From assembly GCF_000143415.4 (NCBI RefSeq), contig NW_003314263.1:3159436-3223435 (forward strand): a stretch of 64,000 bases of DNA, given 5' to 3'. The position numbers were made by a program, and so were the translations under genes. The notes under the pieces are model-generated. The model was not told the origin of the DNA. It saw only the letters and a program-made list of their open reading frames with translations, and made no database searches. The DNA is from Selaginella moellendorffii (taxonomy: Eukaryota > Streptophyta > Lycopodiopsida > Selaginellales > Selaginellaceae). Shown here one piece after another: positions 30,601-43,657 of the stretch. Position 1 is the first letter of the stretch, and the number at the start of each line of letters is the position of its first letter.

Positions 30601-33600
30601 GAAGCTAGACGGCTGGCAAGAAGTTCTTTGCAGCTACATCAACAGTCCCCATACGACTTTCATCAGAAAATATGCTCGTCGGCTGCTCTTGCACATGTGT
30701 GGATCCAAGAGTCACTACTACAACGTCAGAGATGCCTGGCAGCTCAACAGGGAGGTGAAGAAGCTCTACAAGCTGGTGCAGAAGTCCGGGGGTTTTCATG
30801 TGACCGTTCCTTACGAGAGGAGTGTCAAGGTACTCAAATGTCTCTCACTGATTCGGGAGGTAGCTGCTGCAAGGCCTCGCAACTGGCAAAAGTACTGCTC
30901 GAGGCATTCCGACGTGATACCATTCCTGCTGAACGGATCGTTTTGCTTTGGAGAGGAGCTGGTTGTTCAAACGTTAAAACTGTTGGCGCTAGCTTTCTAC
31001 TCGGGGAAGGACCTGCTATCTTCGAAAAAGGACGCTACTGAGACGGCAGCCAAGGGAGGGAGTGAAGGGAAGAAGGACAAGAAAGGTGGCAGTGACGATG
31101 CGAGTTTGGGAGCTGACAAAGGCTATCTGGACATGAAGCAGGCTGTGGAGCAGCTCGTCGGGGAAGATGGCAGGAATTTGAAAAACTTCCTGGATGCTTT
31201 CTTGCTCGAGTGGAATGCAGCATCCATTCGCTCGGAGGCCAAGACGGTTTTGTCTGGTGCATGGTATCATGGAGAAGAGGCATTCAGGGTGCTCTTGGTG
31301 ACGCTGCTCTTGGAAAGGATTCCTATGCTGCCAGCATATGGTCAGAACGTCCAGGAGTTCACTGAGCTGCTGTCTTGGCTTCTGAAGAAGGGAACTCAGG
31401 AGATAGCACTGAGCAACCCAGAAAGCGTGCTGGTTCAAGGGTGTCTGACGGGAAACACCATCATGAAGATTTTCGAGACCTTACGCTTGCAAAACGAGCT
31501 CCTTGCGAATCACCCGAACTCTCGGATTTACAGCACTTTGGTTAGCCTTGTGGAGTTCGACGGCTACTATCTGGAGAGCGAGCCTTGCCTGGCCTGCAAC
31601 AGTCCGGAAATTCCATACAACCGGATGAAGCTGGAGACAATCAAGGCAGAGACCAAGTACACTGACAACAGCATTCTGGTGAAGTGCATTGGCAGCCACA
31701 CCATTCAGAGCGTCACCATGAACGTCCACGAGCCGAGACGATCCAAGTCTATCAAAGTCCTAAATCTCTACTACAACAACAGGGTGGTAGCAGATCTTTC
31801 GGAGCTAAAGAACAACCGGTCTCTGTGGAAGCGAGCGAGAAGCTGCCAGCTGAACTTTGGCCAGACGGAGCTGAAGGTGGAGTTTCCTATACCGATCACA
31901 GCTTGCAACTTCATGATCGAGCTCGACTGTTTCTATGAGAACCTGCAAGCAGCATCGGTCGAATCTCTTCAGTGTCCGCGATGTAGCAGGGTCGTCACCG
32001 ACAAGCATGGAATTTGCAGTAACTGCCATGAGAACGCGTACCAATGCCGTCAATGCCGAAACATCAACTACGAGAACTTGGATTCTTTCCTCTGCAACGA
32101 ATGTGGCTACAGCAAGTATGGCCGCTTCGAGTTCAACTTTATGGCAAAGCCGAGCTACACGTTCGACCGCATGGAGAATGACGAGGACATGAAGAAAGGG
32201 CTGGCAGCAATCGAGGCAGAGTCTGAGAATGCTCACAAGAGATACCAACAGCTTCTGGGATACAAGAAGCCTTTGCTGAAGCTTGTTTCGAGTATAGGAG
32301 AGTCAGACGCGGATTCACAACAGAAGGACACTGTTCAGCAAATGGTGGCGCTTCCGTCTTCGTTTAAGATCAACAGAAAGATCGCGATTCTGGGAGTTTT
32401 ATACGGCGAGAAGTGCAAGATGGCTTTCGATTCCGTCAGTAAAAGCGTTCAGACGTTACAGGGTCTTCGAAGGGTGCTGATGTCTTACCTGGAAAGGAAG
32501 AGAAGTCCAGGATCTTTTCATCTGGCGAACATCATCATGGCACAGCGGCATCCAAACCGTTGCTTTGGCTGTGCGAACACTTTCGTCGGCCACTGCTTGG
32601 AGTGGCTACAGATACTTGCGAGGATTCCATACTGCAGACAACAGCTTGTCGCTGCTGGCATCCTTTCGGAGCTGTTCGAGAACAATATTCATCAGGGGCC
32701 AAAGTCTGCTCGGATTCAAGCGCGGACGGTTTTGTCGGCATTCACAGAAGGCGACTTAAATGCCGTCGGCGAGCTCAATAGCCTGATCAAGCAGAAGGTG
32801 ATATACTGTCTGGAGCATCACCGGTCGATGGATATTGCCGCGTGCGTCCGTGATGAGATGCAACTCCTTTCAGAAACATGCTCTCTCGGTGATGACTTTT
32901 GGGAGGCACGGCTGCGAGTCGCATTTCAGCTGCTGTTCCGGTCGATCCAGGTTGGAGCGCGGCATCCAGTTATTGCCGAGCACATCATTCTTCCAGCTTT
33001 GAGAATTATTTCTCAGGCATGCACTCCTCCAAAGACTGACATTCCTCAGGCTACTGAACCTGGAGGGTTCTCGGTGAAATCTGTTGGTTCTTTCGTGAAG
33101 ACGGCTGCAATACTTCAGGAGACACCGGTTACCAGGCCTGCCAAGGAAAACGTAGAGAAAGACAAAGAGCTGGAGAACACGCCGAAGGCCCAGGATTTAC
33201 TACTAGTAAACTACCTGGAGTGGAAGAATGGTGCGACGTATGTTGATTTTGTGAGACGACTGACCATATCTCAGAACGTCAAGCCCGCTCAAAAATCTCG
33301 AAAAGACTCGAGAAAATCTGGTACGTTAAACTCTTTCTTACCTCTGACGATGGAATTTGTTTTTTTGTTTTTTGTTTTTTCAGATGCCTTGGCTCTTAAA
33401 TATATCCTACGATGGAAGCGAAAAGCTTGCAAAGTTTCTCTTACCGAGGACCTCAAGTGCTTTGAAGATAGTAGCTGGGTTCGTGAGCTTGTTCTAAGTG
33501 CATGCTCCCAGCCAATTCGTCAAGAGATGTGCGCTTTGATCGAGGTGCTGTGCTCTCAGAGCGTAGCTCGGAAATCCAAGTTCCTGGACCTGTTTATGAA

Positions 33601-36600
33601 CCTGCTGCCTGCTTCGAGAACTGCCGGAGAGAGTGCAGCGGAATACTTTGATCTGCTGTTCAAAATGATCGAGGATGAAGATGCGCGCTTATATCTTACA
33701 GTTCGTGGCTTTCTGCGGACCGCTTGCAGTCTTATCAGTGAAGAGGTAGTCCGGGTAGAAGCCCAGGAGCGAAGCTTCCATACGGACATCTCACAGGGCT
33801 ATACTCTACACAAACTTATCGAGCTACTGAACAAATTCCTGCAAGTTCCGAACGTTAGGATAAGGTAAGAGTTTGCGAATTGCTGTTACGGTGATATGAA
33901 ATTTTTTTTTGCAGGTTTATGAAGGAAGACTTGCTGTCACAAATTTTGGAAGCTCTTTTGGTGATCAGAGGTCTGGTTGTTCAAAAGACGAAGCTGATAA
34001 GTGACTGTGGACGGTTACTACGCGAGCTTCTTGACAACCTGCTTCAGGAAAGCGACGACAACAAGAGACATTTCGTTCGTGCATGTATTTCCGGTCTTCA
34101 GACTCCTGATCACGACAGAAAAGATCGCAGATGCCTGGTAAGCGTTGTTTCCTTTTCTCCTTTTACTCAATGTTTTTCTTGTAGTTTATTCTTGAACAAC
34201 TCTGCAATATCATCTGTCCGGCCAAACCGGAGCCTGCATATATGCTTGTTCTCAACAAAGCTCACACGCAAGAGGAGTTTATCCGTGGCTCGATGACGAA
34301 GAATCCCTACTCGAGCTTAGAAGTTGGTCCACTTATGCGTGACGTGAAGAACAAAATCTGTCAACAGCTGGATATGATTGCACTTTTGGAGGATGACTAC
34401 GGCATGGAGCTTCTTGTTGCAGGAAGCATCATCTCTTTAGATCTTAGTGTTGCGCAGGTATATGAGCAGGTTTGGCGGAAGGCGCATTCGCAGGTGGCGA
34501 ATTCGGCAATAGGAACGAGCCTGTTAATGTCTGCTTCTGGAGTCTCCGGAAGAGAGTGTCCACCAATGACCGTGACATATCGACTCCAGGTATGCCGCGT
34601 GATCTTTCATGATTCTGTCTTTAAAAGTGCTGTGTGTGCAGGGACTGGACGGTGAGGCAACAGAACCAATGATCAAGGAGCTAGATGATGATAGAGAGGA
34701 AAGTCAGGATCCAGAAATCGAGTTTGCAATTACTGGAGTCATGAAAGATAGCGGTGGGCTGAAGGAGCTACTGAGTATGGTTGAGGTGCGTGCTCTTTTA
34801 GTCTTTTCTGATTCTAAAAGTTGGTTTTGTATCTCTCAGCATTTTACGGACGAAGAACTGAAGTCTGGTCAGGAACAAGTTGCGTTGGTTTTGAAGCTAC
34901 TCATGTTTTGCTGCAAGATTCGGGGTAACCGGCAGGCTCTTCTTCAGCTTGGTGCCTTGGATGTTCTCCTGGAGACGGCCAACAAATCCTTCTCTTCAGC
35001 CGAATCTGTGGAGCGACTGCTACTCATCGTGGAGTGTCTGGTCACCGAGGCCAACGAAAGTGACGTTGGAGTGACCGAAGGCGCTCTGAGCACAACAAGA
35101 GCCGGCATTGCCAGAGGGGAACAAGCTGCCAAGGGTGTTCTAATGTTCCTGGAGCGGCTCTCCAATCCCAGCAGCTACAAGCAGTCTAAGCAGCACAAGA
35201 ACAGTGACACAGCCGCAAGAATACTACCGTATCTAACTTATGGAGAGGAAGCGGCAATGGAAGTATTGGTGGATCACTTCCTGCCTTACTTACTGGACTG
35301 GGGAGCTTTTGATAAGCTGCAAAAGGAGCACGGTGAGAATCCGAAGGACGCTTCACTGGGTCAGAAAGCAGCCTTTCATCAGTTCGCTGTTGAGAATTTT
35401 GTGAAGGTAACGGAGTCGATCAAGCAAAACGACAGTGGCGAGCTACTTAAAAATCTCATACTTGAGAAGAAGATACTGACTGGTAAGAACTTTTTGAGTT
35501 TTTATTCATATCAACTTTGCCCTTGTGTTTACCTTCTGCAGTTGCCATACGGTATCTGAAAGACGCATTTCCTTTTACTGAAAAGAAAACAGATCTTCGG
35601 TCGTCACCCGAGTGGACACGATCTTTGGAGCTTCCATCGGTTCCGATTATCCTGTCCATGATGAGAGGATTATCTATCGGTCACTGCAAGACTCAAGAAT
35701 GTCTTGACGAGGAAGAAGTTCTTCCTTTGCTCCACGCACTGGAGGGCATGCCAGGAGAAAACGAGATTGGAGCAAGAGCAGAAAATTTGCTGGACACGCT
35801 ATCCGATAAAGAGACTTGCGGTGAAGGATTCCTTGCCGAGACGATCCTGAATTTAAGGGAGACAACACGGGACGAGATGAGACGACGTGCTTTGCAACGA
35901 AGGGAAGAGTTACTACAGGTAATACTCATCCTTCAAGTTGCGTTCCGTCGTTCTTAGACTTAGCTCACTTTTTTCCAGGGGCTGGGAATGCGCCGAGAGC
36001 TGAGGTCTGATGGAGGTGAGCGCATTGTCATATCAAAGCCTCGAATCGAAGGCCTTGAAGACGTAGAAGAGGAAGAAGCGGGACTGGCATGCATGGTTTG
36101 TCGGGAAGGCTACAAACTGCGGCCAACAGATATGCTGGGAGCTTACTCGTACAGCAAGCGTGTAAACATCGGTTCTGCGACTGTCCACGGTCGTCCAGAG
36201 TGGGTCTACACGACGGTCAGTCATTTCAACGTCATTCACGTCCAGTGCCACCAAGAGGCAAAGCGAGCCGACGCCTCCCTCAAGAATCCCAAAAAGGAGT
36301 GGGAAGGCGCAGCTATACGCAACAACGAGACCCTGTGCAACGATCTCTTTCCTCTGCGTGGCCCAGCAGTCGCGCTTGCGCAGTACTCCCGGTGCGTTGA
36401 TACTTTCTGGGACAACTTAAACGCCCTCGGACGTGCGGATGGTAGCCGGCTGCGCTTGCTCACTTACGATATCGTCCTGGTACGTTTCTTTCTTTTCCTT
36501 CTCATTTTACAACTTAACGCGAGCTTTCCTTCTGTAACAGATGCTGGGCCGCTTTGCAACGGGGGCCTCGTTCAGCGTCGATAGTAAAGGTGGTGGCAAG

Positions 36601-37461
36601 GAAAGCAACTCGAGGCTCTTACCTTTCATGGTACAAATGGCCCGACATCTCTTGGACCAGCAGGGGCCGAGCCAACGCCGTGTTCTCGCAAAATCCTTAC
36701 AGACGTTCCTCCAGGCATCGCCTCCCGAGACTGACGCCACCACTACTCCTCTTTCGAGAACCATCTCCAGCCCCGGCACGCCGGCCAGATCGGACGAGAC
36801 AGTGCAGTATATGATGGTCCAGTCGCTGCTGCTACAATCCCACGACGAGTGGCAACAGCACAGGAAAACGTTTCTCCAACGAGGTGCTGTCCATGCCTAC
36901 ATGCTACACAAACAGGGAAGAGTGCTGCTCCAGCCGGCTTCTCCTCTTCCTGCCTCGACATCGCCATCTCCAGCGGCCAGGAACCCGATAGAGTTTGCTC
37001 TGAGCTTCAGCCCGGCAGCGGATATCAAGAGAACAGCGAGCTCGGGAGGACTCCAAGCTACATCAACTCCATCGCTCAGCAGCGAGCAGCTGTTTAGCAT
37101 CCTCCAGCCGATGCTGGTGTTTATCGGGATCATCGATCAGCTCCAGAGATTTTTCAAGAGCCGGAGTGGTAGCGTCGTCGCCAACAGGAGTAGCAGCGGG
37201 AGTAGCAGTAGCAGCAGCGCCGGTGGAACTACCGACGATGGAACTGAGGCGTGGGAGGCCACGATGAAGGAGAAGCTCCGGGACGTGAGCGCCATGCTCG
37301 CCTTCTCCAAGGATTTGCTCGAGTGGCTGGAGGATATGCAGAGCTCGGCGGATCTGCAAGAGGCTCTGGACGTGATGGGGGCTCTGGGAGATGCTTTCTC
37401 GGCTGGTTTCTCGTCCTGCGACGAGTTTTTCAGGGACGCTCTCGGCTTGGCATCGCTTTGA
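21614..37461 (+). CDS. BIG: BIG, plant UBR4-type giant E3 ligase/calossin-like protein, about 5,017 aa
   Basis: Orthologue of Arabidopsis BIG (TIR3/DOC1, about 5,100 aa) and animal UBR4, needed for auxin transport and N-degron ubiquitylation. Exons: 21614-21854, 21913-22212, 22264-28088, 28148-28750, 28805-28985, 29045-29273, 29341-33320, 33384-33864, 33915-34137, 34185-34589, 34642-34785, 34840-35482, 35542-35918, 35979-36479, 36541-37461. The phases sum correctly. Domains: UBR box (about 1490-1560, with [11 protein letters not shown] and FFCDCGAGG); a beta-propeller-like middle; ZZ finger [20 protein letters not shown] (about 2515); a Cys-rich cluster CPRC/CSNC/CRQC/CNEC (about 3335-3375); and the C-terminal hemi-RING region [20 protein letters not shown] with HVQCHQEA (about 4580-4650). 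The second intron (22213-22263) is 51 bp and stop-free, so retention would add 17 residues. No inactivating lesion was seen. Confidence 0.97.
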
Positions 37462-37790
37462 AAATGATCTTCCTATATTCCCAGGGACCATGAAGAAAAA
37501 AGAAAAATCTCCATCGGTACGTAGCTCAGAAAGTTTCCGGTAGCATTATATGATGCATTTCTTTTTTGTAGTGTATCTGAGAGGGGATTGTATATAAAAG
37601 AGCTATACGCTGTTCAGTTAAATAAGGAAGTACGTAATTAACTTGTCTATTCCTTGCCAAATATTTTGGGACACCATTGCATGCTTTGAAACTTAGTTAG
37701 TTTCTTTAGTTGGTTCCACTCTAATTTTTTTTGTTGCTGAGATTTTCTTGTGGTGATATGCTTCTGTGTACGAATTATGTCCATTATGAA
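37462..37790. other. BIG 3' untranslated/intergenic region
   Basis: T-rich sequence after the BIG stop with nothing gene-like; it probably holds the 3' UTR and polyadenylation signals. Confidence 0.6.
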
Positions 37791-38312
37791 GTCTTATTGG
37801 CCTGGGCATGTATCAAAACCTTGTTTCCAGTTTCATGTTCTTTGAATGAAGAATCGTGCAGCGCGTTTGCAAGTTCAGCAACTGTAGCCTCAGCTACAGC
37901 TTCAACATGCAGGTTGGCTTCTCTTATATACCGAATGCTTTTACTCGCAAGGTTTTTGTAATAGATGCTGGTAAGCAGCAGTGGATGTATGTTGCAGGGG
38001 CAAAGAAAATAAGAAACGGAGCAGGGAGAATTGTCCTGGATCGAGCAGATTTCTCGGCCTTTCAAGCTCTTGGAGCAACGGTTCCGCATTCACTGTCACA
38101 GTCTTTATATCCCAGTGTTGAGAGGCCTCAGGCCGAGACAGACGAGATGGCCATATCTCCAAAGCAAGACGAGGGCAAGGCCGACGTTCATAGCACTGAC
38201 AGTAATTATGCAAGAAAATGGTAACCATGGCTCCAATGCGTTGGAGGCTTGTGGAAAAGAAGGCCAAGGACTCGATCTTGCTGCTGTCACATCTTAGATC
38301 TGGAAACAAGGT
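37791..38312. pseudogene. TEB: Third TEBICHI fragment, internally inverted
   Basis: It matches 1285-1970 of the TEBICHI remnant but is scrambled. 37791-37830 matches plus-strand 1287-1330, and 37832-37905 matches the minus-coding ELANAL(H/C)DSSFKEH segment. From about 37906 to 38312 the orientation flips, so TEBICHI coding reads on the plus strand: FVIDAGKQQWMYVAGAKKI, GAGRIVLDRA, FSAFQALGA, AISPKQDEGKADVHSTD. It ends with the reverse complement of the same ccttgtttccag motif seen at 37820. It lies between the 3' ends of BIG and the NLR and cannot make a protein of known type. Confidence 0.85.
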
Positions 38313-38462
38313 TACGAGAGTAAAGTAATATCCCGAGAATACTATTTGTAAGAAAAAAAGAAACTGTTTCTTCTCCAAACGCTGCTGACGGTGTGAAATC
38401 TCTGTTTTCGTTTTTTAATGTCCTGCTTGTGATGCAAAATAGTGTAGCATTTGCGCAGATCT

Positions 38463-41400
38463 TCAAGAGCTTATCTGGAGATCCGGCCGTTCCACAAGCC
38501 AAGGTGGAACTTTCGTACCTTTTGGGCACCATAAGAATTTGAGCCTTGGAAATAAGCCAAGGCCGTGATTGTCTGGACTCAATTGGGGCCACACTACAGC
38601 ATCATGATCAGGGAACACAAGTTCCTCCAATCCTGGAAGAGATGCAATGGATGATGGAATATCTTTCCCAGAGAAGCGCACACGTCTTAAAAGAGTCATC
38701 TGGTCTGTTGGCTCAAAGAAATCATTGGGGAGCTGCCTCATACAGCCCTTCCGCAAATATAATATGAACTGTTTCACCTTCAGCTGTGATCTCTCGGTTG
38801 GCATCAAGACTCTCCTCATGTAACCTTCTATTCTCAGTTCATCAAGCTCTTTGGGGAGTTGTGTCACAAAGAGAGGCAAATGCTCCCATGTATTATCAAG
38901 AGCCACAAGGAATGTTAACCTCTCCAGGTTTGGAAGACTTGCTGCCAAATCATCCTTGAACTCCGACTGTGCAATGCGCAGATTTCGAAGCTCCAGATGT
39001 TCGAGGCATGGGAACAATCCATCGAGACTGAAGAACTGGATATCACTGCAGTCTATCTCAAGTTCTCGTAGCCGTTGAAAGCCCTTTAGCCAAGACAGGT
39101 CTTTGATGCTCCTGATGGTTAAAAATTGTAGCTGTGGCCATTCAAGGGTTTCGGCATTGTTTTCACCGTCTTGTACCCTCCCGGTAATGGAAAAGTCCTC
39201 AAGCTGTTTGGAATTCTTAAACATTCGCTTCCAGTCAAGTTTGATAGTCGATATCACCCTAACGTGACATCGTCTTAGATTGACAAGTTGCCACAGGCCG
39301 GTGAAATCGCCAAAGTCCATGCTTTTTGCCCGCAACTCCAGTGTCTCAATGTCCTCTAGTGCACCAAGGCCGTGAGGTATTTTTATTGTTGCACTACAGA
39401 GTACTAGCGTTAAATGTCTTAGCTTGTGTAGGCTTGAAATTCCACTCAAATCCACAGCTAACTCCTTATTGGCATAAAGCTCCAGCTCTTCCAAGTTGAA
39501 TAATTGGCGCAGTAATGCAAAGTTGAATTTTCTGATGTTATTGCATTTCAAAACCTTCAGTGATGTCAAGCTGAAGAGCGCATCTGGTAATATTGTCACA
39601 CTTGAATATCGAAGGTCAAGCGCTTGAAGGTTTCTCAGCTTGGATATGCTCTCTGCAATAAAACGGACCTGATCATAGCAGTGAAGCAAGCTCAATACCT
39701 TGACATTTTGGATGTGATCTATAATAAGACTGACATCCACACCAGAAGTTCCATGACATCCATCGAGAAGCAAGACATCTCGCACATGAATGTCAGACAA
39801 AAGGCTGTATGTAACCTTCTTTCCAATGAATGAAACTTTAGAAAATGTTGGAGAAATCCCAGGTGGACAATCATAGCCAAACAGGCATCCCTTCTCGTGC
39901 TCTTCCTGGGGTGGGTACTTCCCTTTCAAGATTCTTATGCACAGCTTGCGTACCATATCGTGCACAGTTACATACTTATACCATCGAATCTGATTCTCGA
40001 ATCTGAATCGAGAATCAGTTGTCTTCACTAGGCATCTTCGTTCCAGTTCACTAACAATCTGCAGAGGCGAGAGTTCTGACCCAACCGCTATCCAACATTT
40101 TCTCAGATCATCAAACAGGATTCGCTTATCTTCTGGAAACGCAGCCACATAGAGAAAGCACTCTTGCAGCTTTTCATCCTTATTAAAGCGTCCCAGCTCG
40201 TCATAGCTAAACTTCAAGCGCTGGAACATCCGCTTCTCAATGTCCCCGTCATTCAACAAATGCATCTTCTGATAGCGTTCTTTCCACACCTGTGGCCCCT
40301 CATTCCTGTAGACAGCCATGGCACTGCCAATCACTTCAAGAGCTAAAGGGAGCCCCTCACATTTGCTAGCTATTCTCTCGGCAACTTTCACAATGTCCGG
40401 ATCACTAGGTAGTGAATCATAAAAGGCAAACTTCCAAAACATCTTTTTGCTCTCGTCCTCTGATAGCTCATGCACAGGAAATGCCTTTGCACCCAGCATG
40501 CTCAAAATGCCTTCCTTTCTGGTTGTTACCAGCACCCGGCTGTAAGAGGACGGCCCTGCTATAAAATCCAGTCCCTTGGCCCAGCTCATGTCCCACACAT
40601 CATCCAGTATCAGCAAGACACAAATTCCACGAGCAACATTTTGTGCCAAGTGCTGCACATGCTCAAGGGTGCCTGCATTTTGGGCCCTCTCTCTCATGCC
40701 GCCCCATTCAAGAGCGTTGAGGAGCTGGGCCCTGAGATCATCCTCCGATGCATCTTTCTTGACAGTGATCCACACAATGTTGTCATGGAAATGCTGCCGG
40801 ATCCTCTCGTCATTGTGCACGAAGCTTGCAAGGGTGGTCTTGCCACACCCTCCCATTCCCAGGAGTCCAAACCATTTCCCCGGGGCTTGTGGATCCAGGA
40901 GGGCATTCACCACCTCATCCAGCTGCTCCCCATGGCGGCCAAACATGTCGTTGGGCTCGGGAACACCACGCCGTACATAGTTTACGAGACCTCTGTCTTG
41001 TGGACAACTCCGTACGGAAAAGCTGGTGCTCGGCTGTATCACTCTCAACTCTACTCGCTCGTACCTTTCAATCTGCGGGAGGAGATCGTCCTCGCAAGTG
41101 CGTACCAGCTCCGAAATTGCGCCAGATCGCTTCTCCCTGCGCGACAGATCCATCTTTTAGCTTCATTGCTTCAAACATGAATCCGAATAAGCCTTACTGT
41201 GATCCAAGAAGCGCTTGCGCCTTCTTAGTCCATTCAGTCAGTTCAGTCAGCCACGCCTCAGCCTCACCAGAGTAGCGGAAATCTGGATTCCTGTGCTTGG
41301 GAGCATTAAACTTGTCAAGCGTGGCCTGGATTCTGGATGCCCTCTTCTTTAGCTCCTCAATGTGGACATTCAGCTCATGCTCGTGACCTTGGATCTGCGA

Positions 41401-41814
41401 CAGGAGATCGTCGTAGGCACTTAAGGACTTTGCGATCTCGTTACTCCGCTTGTACCTATAGGAAGTGGAGAAGTTCAACCAGCTGCCTGCCATTTCTACA
41501 CACACACAAAAGATAAAATGCTACTGTACCAACCGCTTTATGGGCCCCCAGATCCTGTTGTGGCGTGATCCCAAGAGTGCTTGTGCCTTGGTGTTCCATT
41601 CCTTGACACGCTCCAAGCATTCCTCGGCCGCTTGAGAGAACATAAAGCCAGGTCCATTTCGCTCCTTGTGGCGACCGAAAGCGTTCATCTTGTCTTGGAT
41701 GTGGTGTGCCTTGTTCTCCAGCGTTTCAATGTTGGCATTGCAGTCCCATATCTTCTTAGCAGGGCCCAGAGCCAAGCCACACAAGGCGCTTGCCAAGGAG
41801 CCCACAACCTCCAT
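38463..41814 (-). CDS. NB-ARC-LRR immune receptor with duplicated N-terminal coiled-coil-like exons (about 1,070 aa)
   Basis: Intracellular immune receptor class. The main exon (41136-38463) has the P-loop GLLGMGGCGKTTLA, kinase-2 LLILDDVWD, RNBS-B RVLVTTRKEG, GLPLAL and an MHD-equivalent reading VHD. About 400 residues of leucine-rich repeats follow to the stop at 38463. Two upstream exons fit in frame: 41814-41534 and 41455-41198. The second junction (gtaagg donor, cgcgcag acceptor) is good; the first uses a weak gttggt donor, so it is tentative. Exons 1 and 2 encode similar segments (IETLENKAHHIQDKMNAFGR versus IEELKKRASRIQATLDKFNA), each ending KAQALLGS. If the first junction is wrong, exon 1 is a separate or alternative first exon. 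A main-exon-only start at 41153 would lack the CC region. The first residues MEVVGSLASALCGLALGP are hydrophobic. Confidence 0.85.
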
Positions 41815-43206
41815 TCCTCGTCTCCCAGAACTCTTGGCCTTGGTATCCCCTCTTAAAATGAACAGTAATTTTCAGAGAGGTATAAGCTGTTACAAGTGAC
41901 TTCAGTTTAATTGGAGTTGATTGCTTGCAGTCGCTTGCAGTACGTTTGTCGCTTTGTTTTAGTTGCACACAGATAAGGATGCCTTCCAGCTGACTGTTTG
42001 ATTGCGTTGGGTCAAGAAAACGTACTTTGGGTCTTTTGAGGCGCATTGACAAACTCGTATTAACATCGATTGAAGAGACAACGTTTCAGTCGTTGATGGA
42101 GCTTCTAAAGGTAACTCTTCCCAAAAAGTTAAAACACAGTTGGCTTGGTTGTTCTCATAGCATTGTTTTGTTTTGTAGACACCAAAAGACTTAAATGTCT
42201 ACACTCGTTGACCACCAGAGGTAATAGCAAGGCAACGTGTGATACAATCTGTGACATTTTCTTGAAACAGGAAATGCCAATTCAAAATTCGAACAGAAGC
42301 TTTTGCTTATACCTGATTCTGAGGTTGATCACAGATCACAGTTGCAAACTACACATATGTTTATTGCTATAGTTTCCATACACCAGGAACCTGAAGGGTT
42401 GGAAGACACTACTATAAGTTCTTGCAGTTCGCAACATTCTCCTAATTATGGTTTTTCTTAAGACATAGTTTTTTTATGTTTGATATAGCTTTCAATATAG
42501 TGAATATGGTTTAGCAATCTGATTCTTATCATCCCATTGTTCACTATTTTTGAGACTAGAAATGTATATAGTTTATTTTGTAATGGAAAACAATATACTT
42601 TTGAACTAGGATAGTTTATATGTTTTAATATACTTTGGAACTTGATTTATAATATTAAGGACATCAAGAATTATTTTAAAATTGGACTAAAGCTTGGTTT
42701 TCCTTATGGATGACATTGTAGTTGATGATTTCATGAACAATAGACCAATGAGAATGGGAGTGTGTTATCTTCCTTCCAAACCCATTTTCAACTACATATA
42801 AAAAATGTACATTCATGTGTAATTTATCCATGATAGTATTCTTTTGATAAGACTATAGGTTGTGCTGTTTAACAACTCTTGTGATGTTTTCAACTGAAAC
42901 TTTTATGAAGAAATTCCCACACTTCAGTAAAAAAACAAACAAATTTATATTGTTCTTATTTGCTGTTGAATATCCTTTCCTAATTCTATATGAATTGGGA
43001 TTGTTGGCTACAACTTCCATCCATATGACATATAAATATTCTATTGCAAACACCTTTACCATATATCAATTCTTCCTTGGATCCTCATAATATAACCAAT
43101 TGCCAATTCTATAGGATTGTCCTTATAGTGGGCACCTCTTAGAAATTTGTGATAAATTACATCCAAAACTAAATAAGAGTAGTTCCAAACATTGTTATAG
43201 TATGGC
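41815..43206. other. AT-rich intergenic region, no gene seen
   Basis: The upstream region of the NLR gene and AT-rich sequence. Only short random frames are present, and I recognise no gene, RNA or element. Confidence 0.6.
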
Positions 43207-43330
43207 ACAATTGTAAGCAACCAAAGAGAACGACTCGAGAGACGATCCATGGGGTTCAAATATAAAAGGAAAGGGCCCATGAACAAGAGTGCACCCCCTT
43301 TTCCAATCGGTTAAGGGTCTTGGGATACTT

Positions 43331-43388
43331 GGGGTTAAGTGTCCTTGGGTTTGAATAGTACTGGGTTGGGTGACCTCCCGGGAAGTCC
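43331..43388 (+). promoter_or_regulatory. 5S-rRNA-like Pol III promoter in Cassandra A left LTR
   Basis: The stretch has the 5S order A-box (ggttaagtgtccttggg), intermediate element (gaatagta) and C-box (gggtgacctcccgggaagt). Homology covers only the 3' half of 5S rRNA, so it is not a functional 5S gene. In the right LTR (about 43885-43941) the A-box has lost taa (ggggtagcgtcc). Confidence 0.9.
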
Positions 43389-43657
43389 AAATTCAGGAGC
43401 TTACATTTGGTATCAGAGGGGTCTTGGGTTCGACTCTGTTGGTTAGCTAGGGGAATCACACCACATGTTAATTGACATCTGGCTGGTCCAGTTTGCTCCC
43501 ACTGGGCTACCCGAGGGGTAGGGTGTCAAGAGAGCCCCGACTCTGTTGGTTAGCTAGGGCAATTAACATCTGGCTAGTCCAGGGGAATCACACCACATGT
43601 TAATTGACATCTGGCTGGTCTAGTTTGCTCCCACTGGGCTCGACCCGAGGGTAGGGT

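Noticed and set aside
42853-43090. Short frames on both strands in AT-rich DNA
   Set aside because: Under 80 codons, low complexity, overlapping on opposite strands, and no motif or splice context.
43331-43388. Possible genuine 5S rRNA gene
   Set aside because: Only the 3' half with the internal promoter matches 5S rRNA, and the match is inside an LTR with target duplications, so it is a Cassandra promoter.
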